From Streptomyces sp. AC555_RSS877 (GTDB lineage: Bacteria > Actinomycetota > Actinomycetes > Streptomycetales > Streptomycetaceae): 64,000 nucleotides of DNA. The stretch's first letter is position 1; every line of letters starts with the position of its first letter. Positions 25,715 through 34,704 of the stretch are shown piece by piece. The stretch lies in assembly GCF_019049245.1 (NCBI RefSeq), contig NZ_JAGMUK010000005.1:1-64000 (forward strand), given 5' to 3'. The translations under genes were made by a program, and so were the position numbers. Under the pieces are notes generated by a model. It was not told the origin of the DNA. It did not search any database and saw only the letters and a list, made by a program, of their open reading frames with translations.

Positions 25715-28201
25715 TCACAGCTGGCTGAGGATCGTCGGATCCGTGATCGTCGTGTCGTCGGCCAGCATCATCGCCTTGCTGAGGATCACCGCCAGCATCC
25801 GGTCCCCCTCGTACGGCAGGTAGCCGGGCTGCGGTGCGCCCCCGTTGGACTTCGGGACGATGCACAGGTACCGGTCGTCCGGGGTCATCAGGATGTTGCC
25901 CGAGCCGAGGTGGATCTTGTACGTGTGGCGTTCGCCCTTCACGTGCAGGAAGCGGCCCTCCAGGGTGCAGCGGTCGGCGATCGCGAGGCGCGGTATCAGG
26001 CGGTCCAGGAGGAGGCGGCGGGTCTCGGCGCTCTGGTTGAGTTCGCCGAAGCCGTACGACGTCCAGTACTCGCGGAAGCGGCCGTCGGGGCCGCCGTCCT
26101 GCCAGGTCGGGTCGTTGCCGACGCTGGCGACGCCGACGAACAGGTCCACGTCGCGCAGGACTTCGGAGAGGACCAGGGGCGGGATGGCTTCGAGGGTGAG
26201 CGGGTCCACCGGGGCCGCGCCCTCGCGGAGCCACATGCGGTACTCACCGTGGTAGCAGTGCGCGGAGTTCTGCGGTGCGTCGATCGGGTAGAAGCGGACC
26301 TGGTCGGTGCGCAGGCGGAGGTAGCTGCCGGATTCGGTGGTGTCGACGCCGTAGTCCTGGCCGTCGCCCTCGATCCAGTACTCGGCGCGCAGGCCCCATT
26401 GCGGGAGGTCGCGGGTGGCCGGCGGTGCCTCGTCGTCGACGCACAGGCGGAGCTTGTTGCGCCAGCCCCGGATCGCGGCCAGGGAGTGGAACTGGTGCTG
26501 GCGGAGGAAGTGGGCCGCGAAGCGGTTCGAGTACGTGCCTGTCGTGCGCTCGGCGTCCGTGAGCAGGTAGACCTCGCGGTGGGCCTGCTTGAACGGCTGG
26601 GTGATCCCGTGCCGCTCCAGCCAGTCGCGCCAGGCGACGATCCCGGCGGGTTCGTGGCCGACGGGGTGCCAGAGCCGGACCTCGTGTCCCTCGCGGACGG
26701 GGTCGTCGGTGAGGGTGCGCAGCTCGCCCTCGGCGTATCCGGCCGTCTGGCCGTCGACCGTCCAGAGCAGGCGGCGGGCCAGGGTGCCGACCAGGGGGTG
26801 GTCGAGGTAGCGCTCGCGCCAGGTGGCGTACGGCCAGACCCGGCGGGCCAGGAACTGGCGGTCCAGGCGTTCGGTCTGGGCCGAGAGCATCTTGTCGATG
26901 TCCTTGACGGCCGCCTTGAGCTCCTTGAGTTCGTCGGCGTGGTCTCGCCGGATGGGCGCGGGCACCGTTTTGACCGGCTTGCCGGCCGCGTTGCGCCAGG
27001 TCAGCAGGGCCTTGGAGCCGCGGACCTCGAGCACGGCGGTGGCATCTCCGAACCGGTGCTCCGCACGGCCGACGTCCGTCAACCCGTAGGCCGGTACGGC
27101 CAGTTCCTCTATCTCCTCGCGGCTGAGGCCCATCGCCTCGGCGCGCGCGTCCAGGGCGGTGTTCAGCGGCTTGAGCGTGCCCTTGTAGGTGACGCGGGTG
27201 GCGAGGCGGGCGAGTTCGGCGAGGGCGGCCTCGCCGTCCAGCCGGGCGAGGGCGAGGACTCCGGCGTTGGCGACCTTGGGGTTCACGGGGCCGACGCCGG
27301 GGACCTTGCGCAGGGCCGTTTCGACGAGGGCGCCGAGGGTGCGGGCGGTCCCGGCGTCCGCGGGAAGGAAGGAGAGCAGCCAGGTCAGGCCGCGCAGGAC
27401 GTTGGCGTTGTAGGGGTCGAACGTGTCGTTGGGGTTCGCGCTGTAGTGCGAGGCCAGCAGTGGGCGGGTGCGGGGCCTGCCCACCAGGCCCAGCCAGGGC
27501 AGCAGGCGCGCGCGCACGTCATCGGGGCCGATGCCGTCGATCAGCGCCCGCCCCTCCCGCTCCCACTTTGCCGACGGGCGGGCGGCGGTGGCGGTGGCGG
27601 CGTGGGCGACCAGTCGGAGCCAGTCCTCGCCGAGGCCGGCGAGGTCCGTGAGCGCCCGGTCGGACCATGCCTCACCGGGGTTCACGACGGGGCTGGTGAG
27701 GCGTGCGGCGAGCGGACCCAGCACACTTGCCCCGTTCCACAGCATCACCTGCGAGCGGCGGATCAGGGCGACGAAGTCGCCGGGCAGCTCGCGGCCCTCG
27801 GCGAGTTCGAGTTCGGCGAGCCGGATCAGCTGCTGCGGTTCGTACTGCACCTCCTGCTCGGACGCCAGGCTGATCAGTGCGGCCCGGGTGTCCTGCGACT
27901 GCCCCTCGATCACTTCCTCGCTCCGGAGGGCGTTGAGCAGGTGCACGATGCGGCGACGGGCCACCGAGCCGTCCTGCAACTCGTGGTACCGGCCGGCCAG
28001 GGCGTGCACCAGCCGCGCCCGGAATCCGTGGTCCGCCGCCCGCAACGCGTCGACGACCTTGCGGCCCTCCCAGCCCCAGTGGTCGTCGAGCATGTCGCCG
28101 AGCGCGAGCAGTTCGGGTACGAGGGGTTCGACGTCCTCGGCGGCGATCAGCGCCAGAACCTCGCGGACCAGCCGGGCGTACTCGGCGGGAGAGGCGATCA
28201 T
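25715..28201 (-). CDS. DUF4132 family protein
   Basis: An 828-residue soluble protein of the DUF4132 type, long helical proteins often annotated as MolR-like or WGR-associated with no established activity. The N-terminal two thirds are HEAT-like helical segments. The C-terminal part (about 560-800) carries the more conserved blocks, including EVYLLTDAERTTGTYSNRFA, RDVDLFVGVASVGNDP, and KIHLGSGNILMTPDDRYLCIVP near the end. The ATG at 28201 overlaps the stop codon of the upstream gene (TGATG), so both are translated together. There is no transmembrane or signal sequence. A strong hairpin follows. Confidence 0.7.
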   Translation of the reverse strand: MIASPAEYARLVREVLALIAAEDVEPLVPELLALGDMLDDHWGWEGRKVVDALRAADHGFRARLVHALAGRYHELQDGSVARRRIVHLLNALRSEEVIEGQSQDTRAALISLASEQEVQYEPQQLIRLAELELAEGRELPGDFVALIRRSQVMLWNGASVLGPLAARLTSPVVNPGEAWSDRALTDLAGLGEDWLRLVAHAATATAARPSAKWEREGRALIDGIGPDDVRARLLPWLGLVGRPRTRPLLASHYSANPNDTFDPYNANVLRGLTWLLSFLPADAGTARTLGALVETALRKVPGVGPVNPKVANAGVLALARLDGEAALAELARLATRVTYKGTLKPLNTALDARAEAMGLSREEIEELAVPAYGLTDVGRAEHRFGDATAVLEVRGSKALLTWRNAAGKPVKTVPAPIRRDHADELKELKAAVKDIDKMLSAQTERLDRQFLARRVWPYATWRERYLDHPLVGTLARRLLWTVDGQTAGYAEGELRTLTDDPVREGHEVRLWHPVGHEPAGIVAWRDWLERHGITQPFKQAHREVYLLTDAERTTGTYSNRFAAHFLRQHQFHSLAAIRGWRNKLRLCVDDEAPPATRDLPQWGLRAEYWIEGDGQDYGVDTTESGSYLRLRTDQVRFYPIDAPQNSAHCYHGEYRMWLREGAAPVDPLTLEAIPPLVLSEVLRDVDLFVGVASVGNDPTWQDGGPDGRFREYWTSYGFGELNQSAETRRLLLDRLIPRLAIADRCTLEGRFLHVKGERHTYKIHLGSGNILMTPDDRYLCIVPKSNGGAPQPGYLPYEGDRMLAVILSKAMMLADDTTITDPTILSQL

Positions 28202-28593
28202 CAGCCACCCACCAGCGGTACGAGCTTCAGGAACGTGACCTCGGTCCCGAGCTCCAGCTCGATCTCCTCGTCCGGGTCCGTGACCTGACGGTCCCCGACC
28301 AGCACGAGGAAGCCGTTGCCCGCGAAGGCCTGGAGGGCGAGTTCCGTCTGTGTCTCGGGGTCTATCCGCCGCGGCGTCCGCAGCGCGTACCCGTTCAGCA
28401 CCCGCTCGGTGTCCTCGGGCTGCACCAGCCCCTGGAACACCCCCGGTGTACGCGCGTTGTACTCGGCGACCTCCTGGAACACCCGACGCCGGATCAACTC
28501 CCGCACGGCGAGCCGCTCCTCGGCGATCTCGAGTCCCCAGCCGTCGCTGCGGCTCCCGCTTGTCGTCTCGTCGACGAACGTCACGATTCCCAT
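28201..28593 (-). CDS. Hypothetical protein coupled to the DUF4132 gene
   Basis: A 130-residue protein starting MGIVTFVDETTSG. ATG 28593 gives the natural N-terminus; an upstream open stretch to 28641 shows no coding character. The C-terminal half is beta-rich (ETQTELALQAFAGNGFLVLVGDRQVTD, then ELELGTEVTFLKLVPLVGG). Its stop overlaps the start of the DUF4132 gene, so the two proteins are probably made together and may interact. I do not recognise a domain. Confidence 0.55.
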   Translation of the reverse strand: MGIVTFVDETTSGSRSDGWGLEIAEERLAVRELIRRRVFQEVAEYNARTPGVFQGLVQPEDTERVLNGYALRTPRRIDPETQTELALQAFAGNGFLVLVGDRQVTDPDEEIELELGTEVTFLKLVPLVGG

Positions 28594-28651
28594 GGAGCCG
28601 ACAGTACGAGGCACCACTGACAACGGGCCCTGCCCCGGCACCGAGCCGGCG

Positions 28652-29092
28652 TCATCTCACGGCCGGCCTGCTCCACTCCCGCGCGTCCGCCCTGCGCATC
28701 AGCTCCACCGCGGCCTCGGCGTCGCCGCTCACGAGGGGATGCACGAGCTCGACGTAACGCAGCTGGCCGGCCAGGGACTTCTTCATCCGCCTGAGGCTGC
28801 GGGCGCTGAACGAGACACCGCCGGGCCGGTCGACGGCGCCCGCGGCGAGGGCCAGCTTCTCGACGCTCACCTTGCAGAGGGTGGCTTCCGTCTCGCGGCA
28901 CGCGTGGATCTCGACGTAGCCGTCCCACAGGCCCAGGACCACCTCGTACCGCACGTCGGAGCCGGTGTAGGTCGCGACGGCGATCGGCAGGCCGGGCTCT
29001 CCTTCGCCCGGTCCCTCGAGACCGAGCCGCGCCGCGACCTCGGCACAGGTCTCGCGCACCTCCGCGAAGAAGACCTTCACCCCCGGAACCAT
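28652..29092 (-). CDS. Hypothetical protein
   Basis: A 146-residue soluble protein with an alternating alpha/beta appearance (VKVFFAEVRETCAEVAARL, IAVATYTGSDVRYEVVLGLWDGYVEIHAC). It has no signal peptide or known motif. ATG 29092 is the only good start. It is transcribed away from the VOC gene at 29222 and lies 58 bases upstream of the 28593 gene, with which it could be co-transcribed. Function is unknown. Confidence 0.5.
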   Translation of the reverse strand: MVPGVKVFFAEVRETCAEVAARLGLEGPGEGEPGLPIAVATYTGSDVRYEVVLGLWDGYVEIHACRETEATLCKVSVEKLALAAGAVDRPGGVSFSARSLRRMKKSLAGQLRYVELVHPLVSGDAEAAVELMRRADAREWSRPAVR

Positions 29093-29221
29093 CCACGCCC
29101 CCTGCGCCGCAGCCCTGCCGAGGTTTCAGCGTAGCGGTCGAAGGGGCGGCGCCTCGGCCCAATGAGTGACCCCGCGGACAGCCCGCCCGGCGAGGGGCAC
29201 CCCCGCACCTAACCTGATGGC

Positions 29222-29632
29222 ATGTCAGATGACGAGTCGTACGAACTGCTCGGTTTCGACAACCTGCTTCTGCCTGTCGGGAACCTCGCCGAAGCCGTCG
29301 GGTTCTACGAGCGCGCCGGGTTCACGGTGGGGTTCCGGTTCGACGAGGGCGGGATCGCACTGCTCAAGGTCGGCGGCGAGACGCCCGGGATCCTGCTCCG
29401 AGTGGAGGAGGGGTTCGGGCACCGACCGCCTCCCTGGCCCTGCACGCGCGCGTGGCTGGAGGTACCGGACGCGCGTCGCGCCGCGAAGGAGCTGGCCGCC
29501 GGGGGCATCACCCCGCTCGACGCGCCCTTCTCGACCGCCACCGGCTGGACCGTCGAGGTCGCCGATCCATGGGGGAACGTCATCGGGTTCACGGACTACA
29601 GCAAGCGGCCGGAGCTCGCACGGAGGGCGTGA
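29222..29632 (+). CDS. VOC (glyoxalase/bleomycin-resistance fold) family protein
   Basis: A 136-residue single VOC protein. The first beta-alpha-beta-beta module is LLGFDNLLLPVGNLAEAVGFYERAGFTVGF. The second ends in DPWGNVIGFTDY, where a metal-binding glutamate would usually be; here the position reads GNVIGF, so metal binding is uncertain. Such proteins may act as dioxygenases, isomerases or drug-binding proteins. The start ATG 29222 has no strong ribosome binding site. It is encoded alone, just upstream of a TetR-controlled operon on the same strand but apparently outside it, since the operators lie after its stop. Confidence 0.75.
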   Translation: MSDDESYELLGFDNLLLPVGNLAEAVGFYERAGFTVGFRFDEGGIALLKVGGETPGILLRVEEGFGHRPPPWPCTRAWLEVPDARRAAKELAAGGITPLDAPFSTATGWTVEVADPWGNVIGFTDYSKRPELARRA

Positions 29633-29665
29633 CGCAGATCCCATGCCCCTCTGCCACCCAGTCTG

Positions 29666-29724
29666 TTGAACACGTTCAAAAACGGGACTACAGTCTGCCC
29701 TGTCAGCGTTTTGAACGCGTTCAA
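29666..29724. promoter_or_regulatory. Paired palindromic operators (TTGAAC-NN-GTTCAA) for the TetR regulator
   Basis: Two 14-bp palindromes, 29666-29679 (TTGAACACGTTCAA) and 29711-29724 (TTGAACGCGTTCAA), lie 45 bp apart centre to centre. They sit immediately before the ATG at 29738. The operon they precede ends with a TetR regulator, so autorepression through these sites is likely. They resemble Rex sites only loosely, lacking the outer TGTG/CACA. Confidence 0.65.
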
Positions 29725-29737
29725 GAAGGGGTGGGGC

Positions 29738-30133
29738 ATGGACCGCACCGTCATCGCCTACGTCATCTACCTGCTGGTCAGCATCGCACTGACCATCTGG
29801 GTGGCCCGCACGCTCAGCCGCAACGGCCGCGTCTTCCTGTCCGACGTGCTGCGCGGCAACGAAAGCCTCGCCGACGCGGTCAACCACCTCCTGGTGGTCG
29901 GCTTCTACCTCGTCAACCTGGGCTTCGTGGCGCTCTACCTCAGCGGTGACGGGACCATCGAGGACACGCGCGGCATCTTCGAGGCCCTGTCGACCAAGCT
30001 CGGCGTGGTGCTGCTGGTGCTCGGCGTCATGCACCTGGGGAACGTGTACGTGCTCAGCCGGATCCGGCGGCGGAGCGTCATGGAGCAGGAGCAGGTGCCG
30101 CCGGTCGCACCGCAGGACTGGGTCCGGGCGTGA
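29738..30133 (+). CDS. Integral membrane protein, first gene of a TetR-controlled operon
   Basis: A 131-residue protein with three predicted transmembrane helices (about 6-24, 46-68 and 85-105) and a charged C-terminus. I do not recognise a named family. ATG 29738 follows GGGGTGGGG closely; the upstream in-frame stretch overlaps the operator palindromes and is unlikely to be translated. Its stop overlaps the GTG start of the DCC-family gene, so the two are coupled. It is probably a regulated membrane component, possibly linked to redox or stress because of its DCC partner. Confidence 0.65.
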   Translation: MDRTVIAYVIYLLVSIALTIWVARTLSRNGRVFLSDVLRGNESLADAVNHLLVVGFYLVNLGFVALYLSGDGTIEDTRGIFEALSTKLGVVLLVLGVMHLGNVYVLSRIRRRSVMEQEQVPPVAPQDWVRA

Positions 30134-30678
30134 GCACCGTGACGTCCACCGGAAGCCGGGGCGCCGAGCGCGTCCCGGTCCGCCGGCTCACCGTCCTGTA
30201 CGACGCCGAGTGCTCCCTGTGCGCCTTCCTGCGCGACTGGCTCGCGCGGCAGCCGCAGCTGGTGCCGCTGGAACTGGTGCCCGCCGGGTCGGACGAGGCC
30301 CGGCGGCGGTTTCCCGGCCTCGACCACCGGGCCACCCTCGACGAGATCACCGTCGTGGGTGACGCGGGGCAGGTCTATCGCGACACCGCCGCCTGGATCG
30401 TCACCCTCTGGGCCCTGCGCGCGTACCGGCCGCTCGCGCACCGCCTGAGCACGGCGTCCGGCGCGCGGCTCGCCAAGGGCGCGGTGCTCGCCGCGGCCAA
30501 GTGGCGCGGGGCGCAGTGGAGCGGACGACGAGGCTACGAAGGGCCGTGGGGCCCGGGCGGTGCGGGTCGGTGGGACGGGACGGTGTACCGCCGCGCGGAC
30601 GGGTGGACGTACGACCCCGCCCAGGGATGGTCGTACGGCCCACCGGCCTGCGACAGCGGTACCTGCGCCACTCGTTAG
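30130..30678 (+). CDS. DCC family (DUF393) thiol-disulfide oxidoreductase-like protein
   Basis: A 182-residue protein with the DUF393 signature LYDAECSLCAFLRDWLARQ near residue 23 (Asp, then CxxC), which resembles a thioredoxin-like active site. The fold continues to about residue 120. The C-terminal 60 residues are Gly/Trp/Tyr-rich with a DGWTYDPAQGWSYGP segment and a final Cys-x-x-x-Cys. The GTG start overlaps the preceding stop, and the TetR gene begins 10 bases after its stop. The biochemical role of the family is not firmly known. Confidence 0.75.
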   Translation: MSTVTSTGSRGAERVPVRRLTVLYDAECSLCAFLRDWLARQPQLVPLELVPAGSDEARRRFPGLDHRATLDEITVVGDAGQVYRDTAAWIVTLWALRAYRPLAHRLSTASGARLAKGAVLAAAKWRGAQWSGRRGYEGPWGPGGAGRWDGTVYRRADGWTYDPAQGWSYGPPACDSGTCATR

Positions 30679-30688
30679 GCTCCGTTCC

Positions 30689-31435
30689 GTGCCTGCGAAC
30701 AACGACGGCCCCGATGAGGGCGGTAACCCGAGCAAGTCCGAGCAGACCCGCGCGCTCATCCTGGAGACGGCGATGCGGCTGTTCCAGGAGCGCGGCTACG
30801 ACAAGACGACCATGCGGGCCATCGCCAAGGAGGCCGGGGTCTCCGTGGGCAACGCGTACTACTACTTCGCGGGCAAGGAGCACCTGATCCAGGGCTTCTA
30901 CGACCGGATCGCCGCCGAACACCAGGTGGCGGTCCGGGAGGTCCTGGCCCGGGAGACCGACCTGGAGGCGCGGCTCGCGGGCGTCCTGAGGGTGTGGCTG
31001 GACATCGCGACCCCGTACCACGAGTTCGCGGTGCAGTTCTTCAAGAACGCCGCCGACCCGGACAGCCCGCTCAGCCCCTTCTCCCCCGAGTCGGAGCACG
31101 CACGCGTGGAGGCCGTCAGCATCCACCGCCAGGTGCTCGCCGGGGCGAAGACCAAGGTGCCGGAGGAACTGCGGGACGTTCTCCCCGAGTTGATGTGGCT
31201 CTCCCAGATGGGGCTCGTGCTGTATTGGATCTTCGACCGCACGGAGGGCCGCGAGCGGAGTTACCGGCTCGCCGAGCGGGGGGCGCGGCTCACCGCGCGG
31301 GGCGTGTCACTGGCCCGGTTCCGGGTGCTGCGGCCGCTGGTGCGGGAGGTGCACGAGCTGTTCACGGACTTCCTGCCGGGGATGACGAAGATGATGCCGG
31401 ATCCGGGGGCGGGGGCGAGGGGGCGGGCGGAGTGA
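30689..31435 (+). CDS. TetR-family transcriptional regulator
   Basis: A 248-residue regulator. The N-terminal helix-turn-helix is at about residues 18-65, with LILETAMRLFQERGYDKTTM and IAKEAGVSVGNAYYYFAGKE, a canonical TetR DNA-binding domain. The remaining helices form the ligand-binding and dimerisation part, including LWLSQMGLVLYW. GTG 30689 gives the usual distance to the motif. It is the third gene of the operon beginning at 29738 and probably represses it through the two palindromes at 29666-29724. The inducer is unknown. Confidence 0.88.
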   Translation: MPANNDGPDEGGNPSKSEQTRALILETAMRLFQERGYDKTTMRAIAKEAGVSVGNAYYYFAGKEHLIQGFYDRIAAEHQVAVREVLARETDLEARLAGVLRVWLDIATPYHEFAVQFFKNAADPDSPLSPFSPESEHARVEAVSIHRQVLAGAKTKVPEELRDVLPELMWLSQMGLVLYWIFDRTEGRERSYRLAERGARLTARGVSLARFRVLRPLVREVHELFTDFLPGMTKMMPDPGAGARGRAE

Positions 31436-31526
31436 TCCACGATCGCGTGCAGCGGTGCGAACGGGACACCTCGTATCCGGCCTGCCTACGATGATGCTCT
31501 CGATACCGGCCCACAGGAGGCACGTG

Positions 31527-32135
31527 ATGTCCGCAGCATCCGTCGAGCGGCCCCACGGCGACCGTCCGCAGATCGCGGAGGCGAACCGAATCATGGACCG
31601 CCTTCCGGGGTACCGCGTCGAGATCATCGGAGGCCTGATCATCGTGTCCCCGCCCCCCAACGGTGCTCATGCTCGCGCGCTCTCCAGGTTGAGGCGCCCC
31701 TTCGCTGCAGCGGGGCTGGACGGCGGTGAAACCGAAATCCTCGAGGGACTTGGGCTCTGGCTCCCTGCCGACGCCGAAGACTTCGCCATCCCCGACCTCG
31801 TTGTTGTGGACGCCGATTTCGAGGACCATCTCGTCGAGAACAACTGTTACGACCCAATCGCCTTCCGCCTCGTCCTGGAAGTCACGTCCAGCAACTACCA
31901 GAACGACCTCCGCGGCAAGGTCACCGCATACGCCCAGGCGAAGATCCCCGTCTACGTCATCGTCGACCGCCGGCATCAGCGCCTCCACGTCCTGACCGAA
32001 CCCGCCGGGGACACGTACGCCAACCACCGCGTCCACGCTCCCGGCGAGCTCGTCACCCTGCCCGACTCCCTCGGCTCCAAGGTCACCCTCGACGTGGACG
32101 AGATCCTCAAGGCCGGGCAGCCGAAGGCTAGTTGA
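31527..32135 (+). CDS. Uma2 family protein (second copy)
   Basis: A 202-residue Uma2/DUF820 protein. Motifs: YRVEIIGGLIIVSPPPNGAH near the N-terminus, AIPDLVVVD (the PD element), LVLEVTSSNYQNDLRGKVTAYAQAKIPVYVIVD (acidic residue and lysine), then a strand-rich C-terminus. ATG 31527 is fixed by AGGAGG a few bases upstream. Its end overlaps the convergent MMPL gene by eight bases. It shares only the family core with the 16097-16747 copy. The function of the family is unresolved. Confidence 0.8.
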   Translation: MSAASVERPHGDRPQIAEANRIMDRLPGYRVEIIGGLIIVSPPPNGAHARALSRLRRPFAAAGLDGGETEILEGLGLWLPADAEDFAIPDLVVVDADFEDHLVENNCYDPIAFRLVLEVTSSNYQNDLRGKVTAYAQAKIPVYVIVDRRHQRLHVLTEPAGDTYANHRVHAPGELVTLPDSLGSKVTLDVDEILKAGQPKAS

Positions 32136-34548
32136 CCGCGTCCACCTCCCCTTCTGCCAGCTCCACGTCACACACCAGCGGCCCGTCCCCGACCACCACC
32201 TGCCGCGCCCGCGACCCGAACGACGGAGCCGTCGTCGCCAGCAGATACGTCCCCGGACCCGGCACCGACACGATGTACGAGCCGTCCGCGAGGGACACCA
32301 CCCGGTCCAGCTGACGTCCGCCCGCCGACAGCAGCGTCACCGCCGCCTCGGGGACCGGCGCGCCGTCCGCCGTACGGACGAAGCCGTGGACGGCCGAGGC
32401 GGGGCCTCCCTCGGCAGCAGGTGCTTCCGCAGGAACCGCCTCCTCCTTCGGCTCCACCGCCAGATGCGGCAGCCGCTTCTCCAGCCACACCGGCAGCCAC
32501 CAGTTGGAGTCACCGAGCAGGTGCATCGCGGCCGGCACCAGCGCCGTACGCAGGATGAACGCGTCGAGAGCGACCGCGGCGGCCAACCCCACGCCGGCCA
32601 TCGCCGCCCCGTAGTCGCCGCTGAGCACGAACGCCATGAAGACGCACACCATGATCAGGGCCGCGGAGTTGATGACGCGACTGGTCTCCGCGAGCCCCAC
32701 CCGCACCGCTCGCGCGTTGTCCTTGGTGTGCACCCACTCCTCGTGCATCCGGCTGACCAGGAACACCTGGTAGTCCATGGAGAGGCCGAAGAGCAGGGAC
32801 AGCATGATGATCGGCAGGAAGGCCGCGATCGGGCCCTCCTGGCCGAGACCGAGCAGGTCCAGGCCCCAGCCCCACTGGAAGATCGCGACCAGGACGCCGA
32901 AGGAGGCCGCCGCCGCGATCAGGTTCATCAGGGCGGCCGTCAGGGGGACCACGACGGAGCGGAAGGCGATCAGCAGCAGGACGAAGCCGAGGCCGATGAT
33001 CGTCGCGATGAAGTACGGCAGTCGGTCCGCCGTCACCGACGCGAAGTCCTTCGAGACCGCTGTCACGCCGCCGACGTGGGCCTGGACGTCGGCCTCCGGG
33101 ATCACCCGGTCGCGCAGGGTGTCGATGAGGCGGTCGGTCTCCACGGCCTGCGGTGAGGTCGTGGGGACGACCTGGATGACCGTCACGCCGTTCGCCGGAG
33201 GCGCCGAGAACGCCTGGGCGACGCCCTCCGTCTTCCTGATCGTCGCGACCAGGCTCTCCCCCGGGTCGCCGTTCACGACCACCTGGAGCGGGCCGTTGAA
33301 GCCGGGACCGAAGCCCTCGGCGAGCAGGTCGTACGCCTTCCTGGTCGTCGTCGACGCGTCGTCGTTGCCCTGGTCGACCGTGCCCAGACGCAAGGACAGC
33401 AGCGGCAGGGCGAGGACGGCCATCACGACGACGGCCAGCGCGGCCACCGAGCGCGGGCGGCGCTCGACGGTGGCCGACCAGCGGGCCGCGAGGCCGCTCG
33501 CGCGCTCCACCGCGGGGCCCTGTGCGGCCAGCCGGCGCCGCTGCCGACGGCTGAGCACCCGGTGGCCGAGGACACCGAGCAGCGCGGGCAGCAGGGTGAC
33601 GGCCGCGAGGACGCTCAGGACGACGGTCAGCGAGGTGCCGATGACCACGCCGTCCAGGAAGCGCAGGTTCGTCACCAGCATCCCGGCGAGCGCGATGCAC
33701 ACCGTGCCGCCCGCGAACAGCACGGCCCGGCCGGAGGTGTTGAGTGCGGTGACCGCCGCCTCCTCCGGGTCCTGGCCGCTCAGGATGCCCTTGCGGTGCC
33801 GGGTGACGATGAACAGGGCGTAGTCGATGCCGACGCCCAGGCCGATCAGCGTGGAGAGCAGGGAGGCCAGTTCGGGCACGTTGGTGACGTGGCTGATCAG
33901 CTGCGTGGAGAACAGGCCGGTACCGACGCCGAACAGGGCGATCAGGATCGGCAGCAGCATCGCGAACACCGAGCCGAAGGCCAGGAACAGCACGACGGCC
34001 GCGGCGAGGATGCCGACGATCTCGGCGGTGCCGGTCGGCGGCTCCTGCACGCGCGTGATGGCCTGGCCGCCGAGCTCGACCTGCAGACCGTCGCCGCCGG
34101 CCTTTTCCGCGGTGTCGACGACGTCCTGGACCAGGTCCTTGGGTACGGCGTTCGCCTGCTCGGCGAAGGTGACCTGGGCGTACGCGATCCGCCCGTCCTT
34201 GCTGATCTGGGCGGCGCCCTGCGCTCCGTACGGGTCGGTGACCTCGCCGACCCCCTTCATGGCGCCGATCTCCCGCAGCGCGGGTTCTATTCGGGACCGT
34301 ACGGAGTCGTCCCGTACGGAGCCCTCGTCGACCTTCCACACCACCGTGTCGGTGTCGCCCGCGCGCTCCGGGAAGGCCTTGGCCATCAGGTCGTACGCGC
34401 GCTTGGAGTCCGTGTTGGGCAGGGAGAAGACCTCCGCGTAGTTCGTGCCCGCGCTCGAACTCGCCGCGCCCAGGCCGAACAGCGCCCCCACCCACAGCAA
34501 CAGGACCACCAGCCGGTGCCGGTAGCACCAGCGTGCCAATGTCGCCAC
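32128..34548 (-). CDS. MMPL family RND-type exporter with C-terminal carboxypeptidase-regulatory-like domain
   Basis: An 806-residue membrane transporter of the MmpL class, which export lipids or hydrophobic metabolites using the proton gradient. It has the duplicated layout of one helix, an extracytoplasmic loop and five helices; each half carries the conserved motif (GVGIDYALFIVTRHRK near 245 and GLSMDYQVFLVSRMHEEW near 590). The C-terminus beyond the last helix (about 715-806) forms a small beta domain resembling carboxypeptidase regulatory-like domains, VHGFVRTADGAPVPEAAVTL then DGSYIVSVPGPGTYLL, unusual for this family. GTG 34548 is chosen because it lies next to a GAGGGGG site and begins the first helix. 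It is divergent from the two-component genes at 34705. Confidence 0.85.
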   Translation of the reverse strand: MATLARWCYRHRLVVLLLWVGALFGLGAASSSAGTNYAEVFSLPNTDSKRAYDLMAKAFPERAGDTDTVVWKVDEGSVRDDSVRSRIEPALREIGAMKGVGEVTDPYGAQGAAQISKDGRIAYAQVTFAEQANAVPKDLVQDVVDTAEKAGGDGLQVELGGQAITRVQEPPTGTAEIVGILAAAVVLFLAFGSVFAMLLPILIALFGVGTGLFSTQLISHVTNVPELASLLSTLIGLGVGIDYALFIVTRHRKGILSGQDPEEAAVTALNTSGRAVLFAGGTVCIALAGMLVTNLRFLDGVVIGTSLTVVLSVLAAVTLLPALLGVLGHRVLSRRQRRRLAAQGPAVERASGLAARWSATVERRPRSVAALAVVVMAVLALPLLSLRLGTVDQGNDDASTTTRKAYDLLAEGFGPGFNGPLQVVVNGDPGESLVATIRKTEGVAQAFSAPPANGVTVIQVVPTTSPQAVETDRLIDTLRDRVIPEADVQAHVGGVTAVSKDFASVTADRLPYFIATIIGLGFVLLLIAFRSVVVPLTAALMNLIAAAASFGVLVAIFQWGWGLDLLGLGQEGPIAAFLPIIMLSLLFGLSMDYQVFLVSRMHEEWVHTKDNARAVRVGLAETSRVINSAALIMVCVFMAFVLSGDYGAAMAGVGLAAAVALDAFILRTALVPAAMHLLGDSNWWLPVWLEKRLPHLAVEPKEEAVPAEAPAAEGGPASAVHGFVRTADGAPVPEAAVTLLSAGGRQLDRVVSLADGSYIVSVPGPGTYLLATTAPSFGSRARQVVVGDGPLVCDVELAEGEVDAVN

Positions 34549-34704
34549 GCCAAAAACCCCCTCATAGTCCGGTCGGTCCCCCCAGGTCCTGGGCAACAGA
34601 ATTGGCGGTGGCACGCGCGCGTGGACATGCGAATCCCGTGACTCTCAAGGAACTCCAAAGCGGGAACCGGCCCCGCTGTCAGTGCCCGCGCCGATACTGG
34701 GAGC

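Noticed and set aside
29666..29724. Rex (redox) operators
   Set aside because: Rex sites need TGTGAAC/GTTCACA ends; these have TTGAAC/GTTCAA and the operon encodes its own TetR.
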